64,000 nucleotides of DNA from WLWS01 sp965243105 (GTDB lineage Bacteria; Pseudomonadota; Gammaproteobacteria; Eutrophobiales; Eutrophobiaceae), in NCBI GenBank assembly GCA_965243105.1, contig CBDEUC010000003.1:1302001-1366000 (forward strand). The letters run 5' to 3'. Positions 35,756 to 44,156 of this stretch are shown piece after piece. How positions within the stretch are numbered: position 1 is the first letter of the stretch; each line of letters opens with the position of its first letter. The notes under the pieces were generated by a model. That model had not been told where the DNA came from. It did not search any database and saw only the letters and a list, made by a program, of their open reading frames with translations. The position numbers and the translations under genes are program-made.

Positions 35756-35813
35756 ATGACACGAATTATGACTTTTAAATCTTAAATGGAATTATTACAT
35801 CGTGTCATAATTC
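35756..35813. promoter_or_regulatory. Symmetric GTCAT-containing inverted repeats upstream of TPR gene
   Basis: ATGACACGA (35756-35764) pairs with TCGTGTCAT (35800-35808), and GAATTATGAC (35763-35772) pairs with GTCATAATTC (35804-35813). Both pairs are perfect and overlap. Each arm includes GTCAT, the core of PhoB half-sites, but the spacing is not 11 bp. It may be an operator or an RNA hairpin in the leader of the TPR gene. Confidence 0.45.
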
Positions 35814-35927
35814 TTTCTTTTTATTAGATAATTACGAGGATATAACTAAAATACCCGGCAATTAAAGCAAAAAGAAATAAAAGTAATAATATCGTAATAT
35901 TTAGACCAGGCGGCGGAGAAAACTGAT

Positions 35928-36278
35928 ATGAACAAGCATACCCCCATAATCCTGCTGGCCGCGATGCTGGCCAGCCCATGCCACCTTGCTTTCGCTGAAA
36001 ATATAAACACCTACCAGGCTGAAGCCATTGCCGGGGGTGAGTACCAGCAGGCCGAGGCGGAGTTACTGCAGATTTTAAGTTCAAGCCCCAACGACCCCTT
36101 CGCCTTACTCAACCTTGCTGTTGTGTATCACAAGAATGGGGAAACTGAAAAAGCCAGGAAAGTTTATGACCAGATCCTGGAGCTCAAGCAAAATCCACTG
36201 GCGGAGCTCGCCAGGGGTAAACCGCAACGGGTAAAAGCAATCGCCCAGCAGGGGCTCGACATACTGGAAACACCCTGA
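35928..36278 (+). CDS. Small exported TPR-repeat protein
   Basis: A 116-residue protein with a signal peptide (residues 1-23, ending LAFA) and about two TPR units (AIAGGEYQQAEAELLQILSS and ALLNLAVVYHKNGETEKARKVYDQIL). TPRs bind peptides or partner proteins; this one should work in the periplasm. A ribosome site (GGCGGAG) lies upstream. It is not assigned to a named family. Confidence 0.75.
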   Translation: MNKHTPIILLAAMLASPCHLAFAENINTYQAEAIAGGEYQQAEAELLQILSSSPNDPFALLNLAVVYHKNGETEKARKVYDQILELKQNPLAELARGKPQRVKAIAQQGLDILETP

Positions 36279-36295
36279 TTACAGCGCTATCCGCG

Positions 36296-36739
36296 TTACA
36301 GGAGTCCGGAACAGGCGGTCATAACGCTGGCGTCAGCGCTTGACCAGAGCAAGTCCCCCGAGCCATCAAGACCGAGGTTGAACAGGAAGTGTTCCGGCGC
36401 TCCCTGCTGCTTATCAAGGATGATATGGAATGAATGCTCATCCAGCTGTATACCTTCAACCCTGACCACGCTCGGACTGTCACTAACCGGGTATTCAAAA
36501 TGCAGGCTGAACCCTGCACCTGACTGGACCAGGCTGACACGGGCAGTGTCCTGGTTAGCGACGACCTGCAGGGCTGGATTGCTGTCGAGAGAGGCCTGCC
36601 GCGGCCGCCAACTCCCCTGCACCGGGCTTTCACAGGAGGCCAGAAGCCTTGGCGTGGTTTCTATGACCGGCTCCACGGGCAGGTGCGCCAGCGCATTGAT
36701 CAATGCAATCGCGGTGAAAGATGTAATGCTGGTGAACAT
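36296..36739 (-). CDS. Hypothetical exported protein
   Basis: A 147-residue protein of unknown function. The N-terminus (FTSITSFTAIALINALAHLPVEP) is a weak signal peptide, and two Cys residues (LASCESP and MTACSGLL) could form a disulfide. The body is predicted to be beta-rich. It converges with the TPR gene 17 bp away and diverges from lpxR; no family is recognised. The ribosome site is poor. Confidence 0.55.
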   Translation of the reverse strand: MFTSITSFTAIALINALAHLPVEPVIETTPRLLASCESPVQGSWRPRQASLDSNPALQVVANQDTARVSLVQSGAGFSLHFEYPVSDSPSVVRVEGIQLDEHSFHIILDKQQGAPEHFLFNLGLDGSGDLLWSSADASVMTACSGLL

Positions 36740-36818
36740 GCTGCCAGACTACAGTCGAAATGTTACGAAACCGTGACTCCGGGCTACATAAAGATTAAGT
36801 TTTTGTTAAGAAATCTTC

Positions 36819-36842
36819 CTGTCATATTCGCATACATATAAT
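36819..36842 (+). promoter_or_regulatory. Candidate lpxR promoter with PhoB-like half-site
   Basis: A consensus-like half-site CTGTCAT (36819-36825) is followed after 11 bp by a perfect -10 TATAAT (36837-36842), 29 bp before the GTG start. PhoB sites usually replace the -35 box at this distance. Only one good half-site is seen, so PhoB control is tentative; the -10 is convincing. Confidence 0.45.
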
Positions 36843-36871
36843 GCAGGCTGGTTTCACTATCACTTTCAACA

Positions 36872-37903
36872 GTGTTTCAAGCTTTCAGCAAAATTCCGGT
36901 CACCCTGGCGGTGATGATGTGTTCAGCTTTATTGCCTGCTCAGAAAATCACTGCAGCGGAGCATGGAAAGTTAATCCGGGGCAGGTATATTTCCCTGGTA
37001 TCAGAGAACGACAATTACGTTCCGCCCCGGGATGATCGGCACTATACCAGTGGTCAGAAACTCGCTTACGGGTTTTCCAGGGGTATGCAGCCAGGCTGGC
37101 TCAACTGGTTGGGCAGGTTTTCCATGCTCGATGCCAATAACCATGAATATGACATCGCTATTGGGCAGAGCATCTACACGCCCCGGGTGTTCACCATTCC
37201 CCAGCTAATCATAAACGATCGACCCTACGCCGGCTGGCTCTACGGGGAAGTCTCTGTCACCAATCGAGAAAACAATACTGAAGACCAGTTCACGGCCTCG
37301 CTGGGTGTAGTCGGGCCGGCTGCGCTTGGTGAAGAAGCGCAGAAGTTCATTCATTCTATCTCGGGTGATCCTGAACCCGTGGGCTGGGATAACCAGCTTG
37401 ATAACGAGCCGGCCTTCTTACTGCATTACCGCCATAGCTGGTTTCAAAAGGTTTACCAGTCAGACAGGGTGACAATGGACTATGTACCTCGACTGGGCGT
37501 ATCACTGGGTAATGTTGCAAGCGAGCTGGGGCTTGGAAGTTCGCTCAGGGCAGGCAGCTTTCTGCCGATTCGGGATACCCCTCAACGAATACAACCGGGC
37601 CTCAATGCCAGCTCACCGCGTTTTGAAGCGCGCCGGGGAAGAACGGACTGGATGCTCCTGGGCGGATTTCATGGCCGGGCCGTGTTGCGCAACATTTTTC
37701 TCGACGGCAACACTTTCCAGGATAGTCACGATGTTCACCGTCGAGTTTTGACCTGGGACGCGAGTCTCGGGTTGATGCTGACATTTGGCCAGTTTTCCCA
37801 CCCACTGGCACTGTCATTCACCCATGTGTGGCGAGGCAAGGAGTTTGATGCACAAAGGGAAACAGACAAGTTTGGCTCGATCCAGCTCTCCGTACAGTTC
37901 TAG
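36872..37903 (+). CDS. LpxR-family outer-membrane lipid A deacylase
   Basis: A 343-residue protein (GTG start at 36872, weak ribosome site) with a signal peptide and a predicted 12-stranded beta-barrel. DUF2219/LpxR signatures are RYISLVSENDNYVPPRDD, HYTSG, GPAALGEEAQ and a HS...VGWDNQLDNEP segment. Asn46, Asp47, Ser60 and His162 correspond by position to catalytic residues of Salmonella LpxR, which removes the 3'-acyloxyacyl chain of lipid A. The chain ends with a C-terminal Phe, as expected for outer-membrane insertion. Remodelling of lipid A would suit a stress regulon. Confidence 0.86.
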   Translation: MFQAFSKIPVTLAVMMCSALLPAQKITAAEHGKLIRGRYISLVSENDNYVPPRDDRHYTSGQKLAYGFSRGMQPGWLNWLGRFSMLDANNHEYDIAIGQSIYTPRVFTIPQLIINDRPYAGWLYGEVSVTNRENNTEDQFTASLGVVGPAALGEEAQKFIHSISGDPEPVGWDNQLDNEPAFLLHYRHSWFQKVYQSDRVTMDYVPRLGVSLGNVASELGLGSSLRAGSFLPIRDTPQRIQPGLNASSPRFEARRGRTDWMLLGGFHGRAVLRNIFLDGNTFQDSHDVHRRVLTWDASLGLMLTFGQFSHPLALSFTHVWRGKEFDAQRETDKFGSIQLSVQF

Positions 37904-38002
37904 GCCCTGTTCTGCCATTCTTATCGATAATCCGTGATTCTTGCTCGCTCGAGCGAAGATTTACTCACCTGCCAGCCAGGGCACTCCAGTGCAGCCCGGG
38001 CG

Positions 38003-38063
38003 CTGTCACAAAACTGTAATATTTCAGACGCAAAACAGTCATACAAAGTCACGAAAATGTCAC
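38003..38063 (+). promoter_or_regulatory. Array of PhoB-like half-sites upstream of the porin
   Basis: CTGTCACAAAACTGTAAT (38003-38020) matches the PhoB box consensus CTGTCATAAAACTGTCAT at 16 of 18 positions. Further half-sites follow in phase: CAGACGC at 38025 (weak), CAGTCAT at 38036, AAGTCAC at 38046 and ATGTCAC at 38057. Successive starts are 11, 11, 11, 10 and 11 bp apart. A possible -10 (TTAAAT) starts at 38081. The array precedes an OprP-type porin, a classic PhoB target. Confidence 0.8.
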
Positions 38064-38185
38064 CGGTTTAATCAAGGACATTAAATTGGTTGGACCTGTA
38101 ATTCACGTGGGGGGCAAGTAGAAATGACAATAAACACTTCTCTTCCCATTTTTTCGCCAAATCATTCAATTATGGGATTTATCTT

Positions 38186-39661
38186 ATGAAATCGCTTCGC
38201 TTATTTACAAAGCTTACCCGGGCATGTGCTGTCTGTGTCCTGCTAACAACAAGTTTTGCGACCTATGCTGCGGACAAGGCCTTGCTTGATATCTTGTTGA
38301 GCAATGGTGCAATTACCGAGGCCCAGCATGCTGAGTTGATGCAGAAACCAGCCCTTACCAGTAAAGACTTCGAAAGCCCTGCACCAACTATTTCGGAAGT
38401 TGAAGTCATGGTGGATCGAAAAGTCAACGCAGCACTTGAAGAGAAAGTGACAAAAACCATCAAGGAAGAAGTTGCTGCGAAAGTGGACGATGAATTCCCC
38501 GTGGAAGCGAGCCATGGTAGCAAGGGTTTTACCCTCGCCACACGAGATGGTAACTGGAAAACAAACCTGCAGTGGCGTGCACAGACACGTTTCACGACTC
38601 CGACCAGGAGTGACCCGCGCGACATCGGTGACTTCACTGCTGGCACGCAGAATACCTTTGAAGCACGACGCCTTCGAATGAAAATCGGTGGGCATGGTTT
38701 TCGTCCCTGGATTGGTTATTACTTTGAAGTCGATTTGCAGCCAACTCGTAGCTCCAGTTCCAGCAGCTCAAATGCCAGTTCTCGAGTTATTGACTGGCGT
38801 ATTACACTGGACAAGTACGATGCACTTGCACTGCGACTGGGCCAATGGAAAATCGATTATAACCGTGAGCGTGTAGATTCATCCGGTCGACAACAGTTTG
38901 TCGAACGCTCCATTGTGAATCGAATCTTCACCATTGATCGACAGGTTGGCGTGCAATTACGTGGCCGCCTGTTTAAAGGTACACCGGCAGATATGCGTTA
39001 CTGGGCTGGTGTTTTCACCGGCGAAGGTCGTGGCGTACGAAATGACGACGAAGACCTGATGTGGATGGGTCGCGTACAGTGGAACTTTCTTGGCCGCGAT
39101 TTGAAATGGCGACAGACAGACGTCGAGTACACCAAGAAACCAACAGGCAGCCTCGCCTTTGCGGCAGCGACCAACAAGGGCCGTTGCACGCGATGGTCAT
39201 CCAGCGGTTGTGGTAATCTCGATGGTTTTGAAAGTCCTGGAAGCGCGGCTAATGGCCAATTCAAGATTGAACAGTTTATGCAGGAATTTGCCTTCAAGTA
39301 TAAAGGCCTGTCAATCCAGCAGGAATATCACTGGAAGGAAGTTGAGGACAGGGTCGCCGGCACCACAAACGACCTGACCGGTGCCTATGCACAGGCGGGT
39401 TATTTTTTCCATGACCTGGTGCCTGCCATACCTGAAGAGCTTGAGCTGGCATTTCGCTATGCCTTCGTCGAAGAACCAAACGAGTCGGACCGTACCCGGG
39501 AAAACAAGCGTGAAGAGTTTACACTGGGCGCCAACTGGTTTTTTGCTGGCCACAACAACAAGTTGACCGCTGACTTTTCCCACCTGACGCTGGAGGATGG
39601 TTTATTTAACCGAGATGTGGCGGATAACCGCTTCCGTTTACAGTGGGACGTATCCTATTAA
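38186..39661 (+). CDS. OprP/OprO-family phosphate-selective porin
   Basis: A 491-residue outer-membrane protein: signal peptide 1-28, a helical/coiled region (about 28-110) and a C-terminal 16-stranded barrel of the phosphate-selective porin O/P family (ARRLRMKIGGHGFRPWIGYYFEVD, ALRLGQWKIDYNRERVDSSGRQQFVERS, QVGVQLRGRLF, TLGANWFFAGHNNKLTADFSHL, final LQWDVSY). It should let phosphate or other anions cross the outer membrane. The PhoB-like array upstream supports phosphate control. A strong terminator follows. Confidence 0.9.
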   Translation: MKSLRLFTKLTRACAVCVLLTTSFATYAADKALLDILLSNGAITEAQHAELMQKPALTSKDFESPAPTISEVEVMVDRKVNAALEEKVTKTIKEEVAAKVDDEFPVEASHGSKGFTLATRDGNWKTNLQWRAQTRFTTPTRSDPRDIGDFTAGTQNTFEARRLRMKIGGHGFRPWIGYYFEVDLQPTRSSSSSSSNASSRVIDWRITLDKYDALALRLGQWKIDYNRERVDSSGRQQFVERSIVNRIFTIDRQVGVQLRGRLFKGTPADMRYWAGVFTGEGRGVRNDDEDLMWMGRVQWNFLGRDLKWRQTDVEYTKKPTGSLAFAAATNKGRCTRWSSSGCGNLDGFESPGSAANGQFKIEQFMQEFAFKYKGLSIQQEYHWKEVEDRVAGTTNDLTGAYAQAGYFFHDLVPAIPEELELAFRYAFVEEPNESDRTRENKREEFTLGANWFFAGHNNKLTADFSHLTLEDGLFNRDVADNRFRLQWDVSY

Positions 39662-39691
39662 GCGTCGTTCACTGTCATTCCCTGGAAGTAG

Positions 39692-39720
39692 AAAAGCCAC
39701 CCCGAGGGGTGGCTTTTTTT
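39692..39720. terminator. Bidirectional intrinsic terminator between porin and lipoprotein genes
   Basis: A perfect stem GCCACCCC/GGGGTGGC with a 2-nt loop (GA) is flanked by AAAA on the left and T7 on the right. It lies between convergent genes (porin stop 39661, lipoprotein stop 39742) and can terminate both, more strongly on the plus strand. Confidence 0.92.
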
Positions 39721-39741
39721 TACTGCCACAACTATTGCAGC

Positions 39742-42700
39742 TTATTGAATTTCAGCCTGTAGCGGATGGAAGTTGCTGCCAGGCAGACCACCATCAACAG
39801 CACTGTTGATATAAGTCCAGCCATCCCAGAAAGGTCCACCGCCGTTACCATTGTTGTTTGGATTTCCATCCGGGTTACCGGAGTTTGGATCCACCGCACC
39901 AATGTAATCACCAATGGCCACACCATTGACCGCCGCAGGCAATGTCAGCGTGTTACTCGGTGTCGGCGCACCGCTTAGCGCCAGCGTCGTCGCATTCAGC
40001 GTGCCCGTGTAGGCCGTCACATCTCGCTCGTTCGCCGGTGCATCACCGTTACCCGTCTCATTGTCACCATTGGTCACAAAGTTCGCCGCATTGGTGTTGT
40101 TCGCCACACCACCTGTCTGCGTACCCCCCGTACAGTCGGCCACAAAGTCACGTAACTGCGTGAACGCATCCACCTCGTCATCAAAGTCCAGGCAACCCGT
40201 CGCAAACGCCGCACTGCCGGGCCCATCCACTATGCCGCTGCGGATCAGGCGACCACCAAAGCCCAGTCGGAAGTTTGCCCCGCGGGTACCACCGCCTGCA
40301 CCTACATCGCCCAGGATCGTCAGGTTCACAAAGTTCACCTGGCTTGACGGGGTCGCATCAAAGGTCACGTCACCTGATGGCCCAAGACTGTCCGCCTCAA
40401 TACCCTTGTCGCCATTGGCTGAACCCATGATCACCAGGGCCTTCTGCACTGTCAGCTGTGCACCCTCGTCAAAATCCAGGCCGTCATCATCCTGGCCATT
40501 AATCACGATGTTGGAGGCATTCGCCGCACCACCAAACCACTCGATGCCATCATCTTCAGAACCCAGCACCTGCAGGTAGTTAATACGCGTCCCCGAACCC
40601 ACACCCTCCAGTGTCAGGCCCTGTACTTCCTGGTTCGGCCTGAAACCAAGACCGGATTCGGCAATCACCACGTATTCCACCGTGCCACTGTTGTCACTGT
40701 TGTCGTTACAACCGAAGTAACGTTCAACACCGGTCGGGGTTGCTTCGGAAAACAAGGGTGGTGTACCAAGACTACCGCCGCAAAGGTTGTTAATACCACT
40801 ACCGCTCAGCACCAGCCCGGCCCACTGGCCGCGACCGGTCAGGTCGGTCGGGTCATCGGTAATCAACGTGTTAGCGCCGGTACCTGTGGCATTCACTGCC
40901 GCCATGATAATGGGCAAGTCACCGGTGCCCTGGGCCTCGATGCGGGAGCCACGAGTAATCACCAGGCCACTCAGGGCACCGTTGATACCGTAAATCTGTG
41001 TGCCCGGCTCCACCGTCAGCACCGCGTTGTTGGCCCCGCTTGGACCACCCTGCACATCACCATCACCCACGCTCACCGAGCCGTCTATCAGGTACACATG
41101 ATCGTTGGTCAGGGTCACGTTGCTGGTGATGTCCGAGTTAAGCACACACACCGGAAAGGATTTGCCAAATATACTGGCATTGTTATTTGACAAAGTGCCA
41201 ATCGGGCAATTACCCACTGAAGCCGGGGTAATAGCAGGTGAACTGGTGTCCTGTGCCACTGCCAGGGACAGTTCAGACTCAGCCACCGCTGCAGACACGA
41301 TGTCATTCTCCGCGCGGTTGGCGTTTCCGGCAGTCAGTTCATCGATCATACCGCCAAACACGGTCTCAAAATTGGTGCCGCTATCAAGCGCTGTCTGCAG
41401 GGCACCGACGTCTACAGTGCCGTCTGACAATCTAATGACGACGGAATTGACAATCGTAATACCGTTACTGGTGTTCTTATCGCTGTCCAGGCTTTGCAGG
41501 ATCTGCGCGATTCGAACTGCCAGGGGATTTGAAGAATCAGTTTCATCACCTGCCAGTTCCGCAGGGGTCACCACCTGCCCGGCAAAGGTAATCGGTTGGC
41601 TGGTACCCAGTACCAGGTCACCGATCTTGAATGTCACGGTATCGCCTTCTTCTACGGTGAAGCCGCCGTCAGTGCCATTATCGCCGGTCACGCCTGTCTG
41701 GCTGCCGCCGCTACCCGAGTAGTCAATACCGTTTACGGGGTTATCAATGAACACGCCGTTTACAAGCTTAACGATGGACGGGCGGATCTCGGCTTCCAGC
41801 GGATGGAAGTTGCTGCCAGGCAGACCACCATCAACAGCACTGTTGATATAAGTCCAGCCATCCCAGAAAGGTCCACCGCCGTTACCGTTGTTAGTGGGAT
41901 CACCGTCCGGGTTACCGGAGTTTGGATCCACCGCACCAATGTAATCACCAATGGCCACACCATTGACCGCCGCAGGCAATGTCAGCGTGTTACTCGGTGT
42001 CGGCGCACCGCTTAGCGCCAGCGTCGTCGCATTCAGCGTGCCCGTGTAGGCCGTCACATCTCGCTCGTTCGCCGGTGCATCACCGTTACCCGTCTCATTG
42101 TCACCATTGGTCACAAAGTTCGCCGCATTGGTGTTGTTCGCCACACCACCTGTCTGCGTACCCCCCGTACAGTCGGCCACAAAGTCACGTAACTGTGTGA
42201 ACGCATCCACCTCGTCATCAAAGTCCAGGCAACCCGTCGCAAACGCCGCACTGCCGGGCCCATCCACTATGCCGCTGCGGATCAGGCGACCACCAAAGCC
42301 CAGTCGGAAGTTTGCCCCGCGGGTACCACCGCCTGCACCTACATCGCCCAGGATCGTCAGGTTCACAAAGTTCACCTGGCTTGACGGGGTCGCATCAAAG
42401 GTCACGTCACCTGATGGCCCAAGACTGTCCGCCTCAATACCCTTGTCGCCATTGGCTGAACCCATGATCACCAGGGCCTTCTGCACTGTCAGCTGTGCAC
42501 CCTCGTCAAAATCCAGGCCGTCATCATCCTGGCCATTAATCACGATGTTGGAGGCATTCGCCGCACCACCAAACCACTCGATGCCATCATCTTCAGAACC
42601 CAGCACCTGCAGGTAGTTAATACGCGTCCCCGAACCCACACCCTCCAGTGTCAGGCCCTGTACTTCCTGGTTCGGCCTGAAACCAAGACCGGATTCGGCA

Positions 42701-43974
42701 ATCACCACGTATTCCACCGTGCCACTGTTGTCACTGTTGTCGTTACAACCGAAGTAACGTTCAACACCGGTCGGGGTTGCTTCGGAAAACAAGGGTGGTG
42801 TACCAAGACTACCGCCGCAAAGGTTGTTAATACCACTACCGCTCAGCACCAGCCCGGCCCACTGGCCGCGACCGGTCAGGTCGGTCGGGTCATCGGTGAT
42901 CAACGTGTTGGCACCGGTACCCGTGGCATTCACTGCCGCCATGATGATCGGCAGGTGTGCTGTACCAAGCGCCTCGATGCGGGAGCCACGAGTAATCACC
43001 AGGCCACTCAGGGCACCGTTGATACCATAAATTTGTGTGCCCGGCTCCACCGTCAGCACCGCGTTGTTGGCCCCGCTTGGACCACCCTGCACATCACCAT
43101 CACCCACGCTCACCGAGCCGTCTATCAGGTACACATGATCGTTGGTCAGGGTCACGTTGCTGGTGATGTCCGAGTTAAGCACACACACCGGAAAGGATTG
43201 CGTAAAAATGGTGACACGATTATTGGAAAGCGTTCCTACCGGGCAATTACCTATTTCAGCTGCAATGATGGGATCACCACCCAATACATCACGCAGGGTA
43301 CCCGAGGTATCCTGTTCAACCGCTTCGGCCAGTTCGGCCTTCGCCTGTGCAGCTGACACGATATCCCCTTCTGCGCGGTTGGCGTTTCCGGCAGTAAGGT
43401 CATCGACTACGCCGCCAAACACGGTCTCAAAATTAGTGCCAGATTCTATCGCGCTTTGCAGCGCTGCTGCATCAACAGTGCCGTCGCTCAGGCGTGTGCT
43501 TACAGCGGGGTCGATAGTAATACCATTTGACGTGTTCTGATCTGAATCCAGGCTCTGTATCACCTGGGCAATTCTTATGGCCAGGGGATTATTGGCATTG
43601 GTCTCATCACCCGCAAGTTCCGCCGGCGTAACTATGGAATTTTCAAAAATCGCATTGCTTGTGCCAAGCACAAGATCGCCAAGTGAAAATGTGACAGTAT
43701 CACCCGGGTCCACGGTAAAACCACCCGTCGTCCCATTATCTCCGGTCACACCAGAACGGCCTGACGGGTTGCCCACATAATCGAGACCATTTACGGGGTT
43801 ATCAACAAAGATACCATTTGCATCCGTATTCTCTGTCGTACCACCGCCCACTGTTACTACGTCACCGGTACTTGGACCACCGCTTCCGCCACCGCATGCG
43901 CTGACGAGAGCGGCAAACAGGAACATGGTGATTGCCTTGCTGATGAATGATCCGGGATTCACTTGCTGTTTCAT
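39742..43974 (-). CDS. Giant lipoprotein with two tandem 679-residue units (beta-helix-like)
   Basis: A 1410-residue lipoprotein with signal peptide and lipobox LVSAC (Cys27), followed by a Gly/Ser/Thr tether. Two units follow, offset by exactly 2037 bp. Each has a module A (about 54-258 and 733-937), beginning G-x-F-x-DNPVNG and containing TPAELAGDET, RIAQ and SLDSD. Each also has a module B (about 259-726 and 938-1405) with VEPGTQIYG, GQWAGLVLSGSG, EGVGSGTRINYLQV, EDDGIEWFGG and QDDDGLDFDEG. Module B looks like a right-handed beta-helix with acidic, possibly calcium-binding loops. The A modules have diverged; the B modules are almost identical. It lies 182 bp downstream of the TonB-dependent receptor. 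The family has no known function I can name. Confidence 0.85.
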   Translation of the reverse strand: MKQQVNPGSFISKAITMFLFAALVSACGGGSGGPSTGDVVTVGGGTTENTDANGIFVDNPVNGLDYVGNPSGRSGVTGDNGTTGGFTVDPGDTVTFSLGDLVLGTSNAIFENSIVTPAELAGDETNANNPLAIRIAQVIQSLDSDQNTSNGITIDPAVSTRLSDGTVDAAALQSAIESGTNFETVFGGVVDDLTAGNANRAEGDIVSAAQAKAELAEAVEQDTSGTLRDVLGGDPIIAAEIGNCPVGTLSNNRVTIFTQSFPVCVLNSDITSNVTLTNDHVYLIDGSVSVGDGDVQGGPSGANNAVLTVEPGTQIYGINGALSGLVITRGSRIEALGTAHLPIIMAAVNATGTGANTLITDDPTDLTGRGQWAGLVLSGSGINNLCGGSLGTPPLFSEATPTGVERYFGCNDNSDNSGTVEYVVIAESGLGFRPNQEVQGLTLEGVGSGTRINYLQVLGSEDDGIEWFGGAANASNIVINGQDDDGLDFDEGAQLTVQKALVIMGSANGDKGIEADSLGPSGDVTFDATPSSQVNFVNLTILGDVGAGGGTRGANFRLGFGGRLIRSGIVDGPGSAAFATGCLDFDDEVDAFTQLRDFVADCTGGTQTGGVANNTNAANFVTNGDNETGNGDAPANERDVTAYTGTLNATTLALSGAPTPSNTLTLPAAVNGVAIGDYIGAVDPNSGNPDGDPTNNGNGGGPFWDGWTYINSAVDGGLPGSNFHPLEAEIRPSIVKLVNGVFIDNPVNGIDYSGSGGSQTGVTGDNGTDGGFTVEEGDTVTFKIGDLVLGTSQPITFAGQVVTPAELAGDETDSSNPLAVRIAQILQSLDSDKNTSNGITIVNSVVIRLSDGTVDVGALQTALDSGTNFETVFGGMIDELTAGNANRAENDIVSAAVAESELSLAVAQDTSSPAITPASVGNCPIGTLSNNNASIFGKSFPVCVLNSDITSNVTLTNDHVYLIDGSVSVGDGDVQGGPSGANNAVLTVEPGTQIYGINGALSGLVITRGSRIEAQGTGDLPIIMAAVNATGTGANTLITDDPTDLTGRGQWAGLVLSGSGINNLCGGSLGTPPLFSEATPTGVERYFGCNDNSDNSGTVEYVVIAESGLGFRPNQEVQGLTLEGVGSGTRINYLQVLGSEDDGIEWFGGAANASNIVINGQDDDGLDFDEGAQLTVQKALVIMGSANGDKGIEADSLGPSGDVTFDATPSSQVNFVNLTILGDVGAGGGTRGANFRLGFGGRLIRSGIVDGPGSAAFATGCLDFDDEVDAFTQLRDFVADCTGGTQTGGVANNTNAANFVTNGDNETGNGDAPANERDVTAYTGTLNATTLALSGAPTPSNTLTLPAAVNGVAIGDYIGAVDPNSGNPDGNPNNNGNGGGPFWDGWTYINSAVDGGLPGSNFHPLQAEIQ
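39761..41162. repeat. Near-identical internal repeat, copy encoding the C-terminal module B
   Basis: These 1402 bp match 41798-43199 at a fixed offset of 2037 bp. By eye the differences cluster in two short patches (near 39855-39870 and 40878-40935), with only isolated changes elsewhere (for example at 40161). Outside the block similarity falls sharply. Confidence 0.92.
41798..43199. repeat. Near-identical internal repeat, copy encoding the N-terminal module B
   Basis: Partner of the 39761-41162 block inside the same gene. Module A DNA next to it is much less similar, so the boundary of identity falls within the coding unit, near the CVLNSDI codons. Confidence 0.92.
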
Positions 43975-44102
43975 AAACTTGCCTACCTACAAAGTTAGAG
44001 ATTTTTGATAAATGCTGAGCCAGCTTCACCAGCCCGCAAAAAAACAATTTCGGGTTTCATTATTGTTATTGCCAGATAGTTACACCCTTTTAATACGGAA
44101 CA

Positions 44103-44153
44103 ATTACGCGTTTGTGACTCTCATAAGAATCATTTTTTACAGGTTGGTGACTC
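44103..44153 (-). promoter_or_regulatory. Phased PhoB-like half-sites upstream of the giant lipoprotein
   Basis: Read on the minus strand, GAGTCAC (44153-44147), CTGTAAA (44142-44136), a poor GATTCTT (44131-44125), GAGTCAC again (44120-44114) and GCGTAAT (44109-44103) fall at exact 11-bp steps. Individual matches to CTGTCAY are weaker than at the porin. A -10-like GTATTA follows. The array lies 4 bp beyond the stop codon of the receptor gene, suggesting the lipoprotein has its own promoter. Confidence 0.55.
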
Positions 44154-44156
44154 CCC

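Noticed and set aside
36750..36785. ATGTTAC-N4-CCGTGAC pair further upstream of lpxR
   Set aside because: 11-bp spacing is right but each half-site has two mismatches and there is no third site; likely chance.
40061..42616. Two identical plus-strand open frames (40061-40579 and 42098-42616)
   Set aside because: They are antisense shadows of the duplicated lipoprotein module B; their identity only reflects the repeat.
39761..43199. Repeats considered as CRISPR or transposon
   Set aside because: The units are 1.4 kb, in frame, inside one coding sequence, with no short spacers, terminal inverted repeats or transposase.
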